Shown piece by piece: positions 6,615 through 7,844 of a stretch of DNA of 7,844 nt (positions are counted from its first letter, which is position 1; every line of letters starts with the position of its first letter). The DNA lies in assembly GCA_050011095.1 (NCBI GenBank), contig JBEKJU010000171.1, positions 1-7,844 on the forward strand. Direction: 5' to 3'. Origin of the DNA: JBEKJU01 sp050011095. GTDB lineage: Bacteria; Desulfobacterota; Syntrophorhabdia; Syntrophorhabdales; WCHB1-27. The translations under genes and the position numbers were made by a program. Below the pieces are notes generated by a model that saw nothing but the letters and a program-made list of their open reading frames with translations, did not search any database and was not told the DNA's origin.

Positions 6615-7844
6615 TTATACGTCCTTCAGGGGCACATTCTCAGGCGCTTTTTCGGCTGCGGCCGCGATTGCCGAGAGGAGGGCGGCGATCTTCTCACCGT
6701 CTTTCAGGGTCGCCGCGGGCGGGCTCACACCGATGCGCTCGTTCGCCTCCAGAATGAGCTGAACGCGGAGGTCCTCCGCCGTCCTGCCCGGCTGAAAGGC
6801 AGGGTCCCGGTTTGCGGTCTGCACAACGAGGCCGGCCGTTTCCAACTGATAGAGAAGACGTTTTACCAGACGGAGGGGGATCTCGAGGCCCTCCGAGAGT
6901 TGCCGGGCGGTCATTGCCGGCTCCCCGCGGGCAAATCTCTTCACCACCAGGCGCAACATCCGCAGGAGGAGGATTTTCATCGATAGAATACTGAGGTCTG
7001 AAAGATCGGGGTGGAAGCCGAACGTCTCCTGGTTCTCGTCCGCAACCGCGAGTTCGGCACCGAAGAGAACCATCATCCAGCTCAAACGGAGCCACGCGAT
7101 GAAAAGGGGGATGGCGGCGAAGCCTCCATAAATCGCCCCGTAGCGTGACACGCCGAGCTGAAACCTGACATAGACGAACTGGACCGTCAGGTAGGCGGTC
7201 CCCATGATGACCCCTGCCAGTATGGCGGATCTCTTCCGCACACGCGTATTCGGTATGATGAGGTAGGTGAGGGTCAGCACGGCGCAAATGGAGATGAACG
7301 GCACGACCTTGAGGGCGATGGAGATGACGGGCCCGAAATCGCCGAGGAGGCCGCTTCTCTGGTTTATCGTCGCGACCTCGCCCGCCACGAGAATGGCGGC
7401 GCTGTTTGAAATGACGACGAGGACGGGGACAAAAACCATGACGGCCAGGTAATCGGTCGCCTTTCTGAAAAACGTCCTCCCCTTCCGCACCTCCCAGATC
7501 CGGTTCATGCTCTGCTCGATACTTTGGATAATCGCGAGGACCGACCAGAAGAGCGTGAGGAAACCCAATACCGCGATGATCCCTCCCTGCGTCCTCTCAA
7601 GGAGGGAGTGGGAGAACGCGATCATCTGATTGACCACCGCCTGCGGCAGGCTCGCCCCCGCGGCCATGTCCGCAAGGCGCGCCTGAACGACCTTTTCGAG
7701 GCCGAAGCCGATGGCGATGCCGAAGGCCATCGCAAGGACGGGGACAATGGAAAGAAGGGAATAATATGTGAGGGACGCCGCGCGCGTCGCGCAGTCGTCC
7801 TTGATATAGCCACGGAGCGCAAAAACAACGACGCGCAGACAACG
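6615..7844 (-). CDS. YihY/BrkB-family inner-membrane protein with C-terminal winged-helix-like domain (5' partial)
   Basis: This is a polytopic inner-membrane protein of the YihY/BrkB family, once mislabelled ribonuclease BN; its molecular function is unsettled. The frame stays open from the first in-window ATG (7730) to the window edge. The extra 38 residues include DDCATRAASLTYYSLLSIVP, the typical first conserved block, so the real start is beyond 7844; 409 residues are visible. About six hydrophobic segments lie near residues 27-50, 88-108, 131-155, 172-198, 207-226 and 240-267. Conserved blocks are SIEQSMNRIW (about 108-117) and YGAIYGGFAAIPLFIAWLRL (235-254), followed by FGAELA. After the last membrane segment is a soluble tail of about 120 residues. 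Its section near 310-345 (TARQLSEGLEIPLRLVKRLL, then YQLETAGLV) looks like a winged helix, and an Ala/Glu-rich end follows. Escherichia coli YihY, about 290 residues, lacks such a tail. The gene is separated from treZ by 212 bp with its own hairpin and a new promoter, so it is probably a separate unit. Confidence 0.93.
   Translation of the reverse strand, partial: RCLRVVVFALRGYIKDDCATRAASLTYYSLLSIVPVLAMAFGIAIGFGLEKVVQARLADMAAGASLPQAVVNQMIAFSHSLLERTQGGIIAVLGFLTLFWSVLAIIQSIEQSMNRIWEVRKGRTFFRKATDYLAVMVFVPVLVVISNSAAILVAGEVATINQRSGLLGDFGPVISIALKVVPFISICAVLTLTYLIIPNTRVRKRSAILAGVIMGTAYLTVQFVYVRFQLGVSRYGAIYGGFAAIPLFIAWLRLSWMMVLFGAELAVADENQETFGFHPDLSDLSILSMKILLLRMLRLVVKRFARGEPAMTARQLSEGLEIPLRLVKRLLYQLETAGLVVQTANRDPAFQPGRTAEDLRVQLILEANERIGVSPPAATLKDGEKIAALLSAIAAAAEKAPENVPLKDV

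Noticed and set aside
6615..7844. Annotation of the membrane protein as ribonuclease BN
   Set aside because: RNase BN is a different, soluble enzyme (RNase Z type); the YihY family label came from an old misassignment, and this sequence has only membrane segments plus a winged-helix-like tail.

Overview
The window is ordinary bacterial chromosome: GC-rich, densely packed, with four protein-coding genes and no sign of mobile DNA, RNA genes or CRISPR. The combination of a DUF3536-type GH57 enzyme, a TreZ, a GH133 amylo-alpha-1,6-glucosidase and a YihY protein with a C-terminal winged-helix-like tail resembles genomes of Desulfobacterota/Desulfuromonadota-like bacteria (the old deltaproteobacteria). 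That assignment rests on protein resemblance recalled from memory and is low confidence.

Layout. Positions 1-2369 (+) encode most of a GH57/DUF3536 glycoside hydrolase whose first ~20 residues lie left of the window. Facing it across only 30 bp is a two-gene minus-strand operon: treZ (6402 to 4417), then a glycogen-debranching amylo-1,6-glucosidase (4424 to 2400). The two overlap by 8 bp in a stop/start arrangement. Upstream of treZ is a 212-bp spacer holding the window's only convincing promoter (TTGACA, 17 bp, TAAATT, minus strand). Right of the spacer, also on the minus strand, is a YihY/BrkB-family membrane protein whose N-terminus runs off the right edge.

How the genes fit together. The debranching enzyme removes alpha-1,6 branch points from glycogen or limit dextrins and yields linear malto-oligosaccharides. 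TreZ cleaves trehalose from maltooligosyl-trehalose. The enzyme between these steps, TreY, is not in the window and must be encoded elsewhere if the route is complete. The GH57 protein probably acts on the same alpha-glucan pool, but its reaction is not known. YihY is probably unrelated to this pathway.

Non-coding structure. A 12-bp-stem hairpin straddles the GH57 stop codon at the convergent junction and reads as a hairpin on both strands. A C(UUCG)G hairpin follows the yihY-like stop. A perfect 9-bp inverted repeat in the treZ leader could mask the Shine-Dalgarno sequence of an internal treZ start. I found no clear undescribed system. The best leads are this possible leader switch, the convergent hairpin without a U-tract, and the TreZ-GH133 pairing without TreY.
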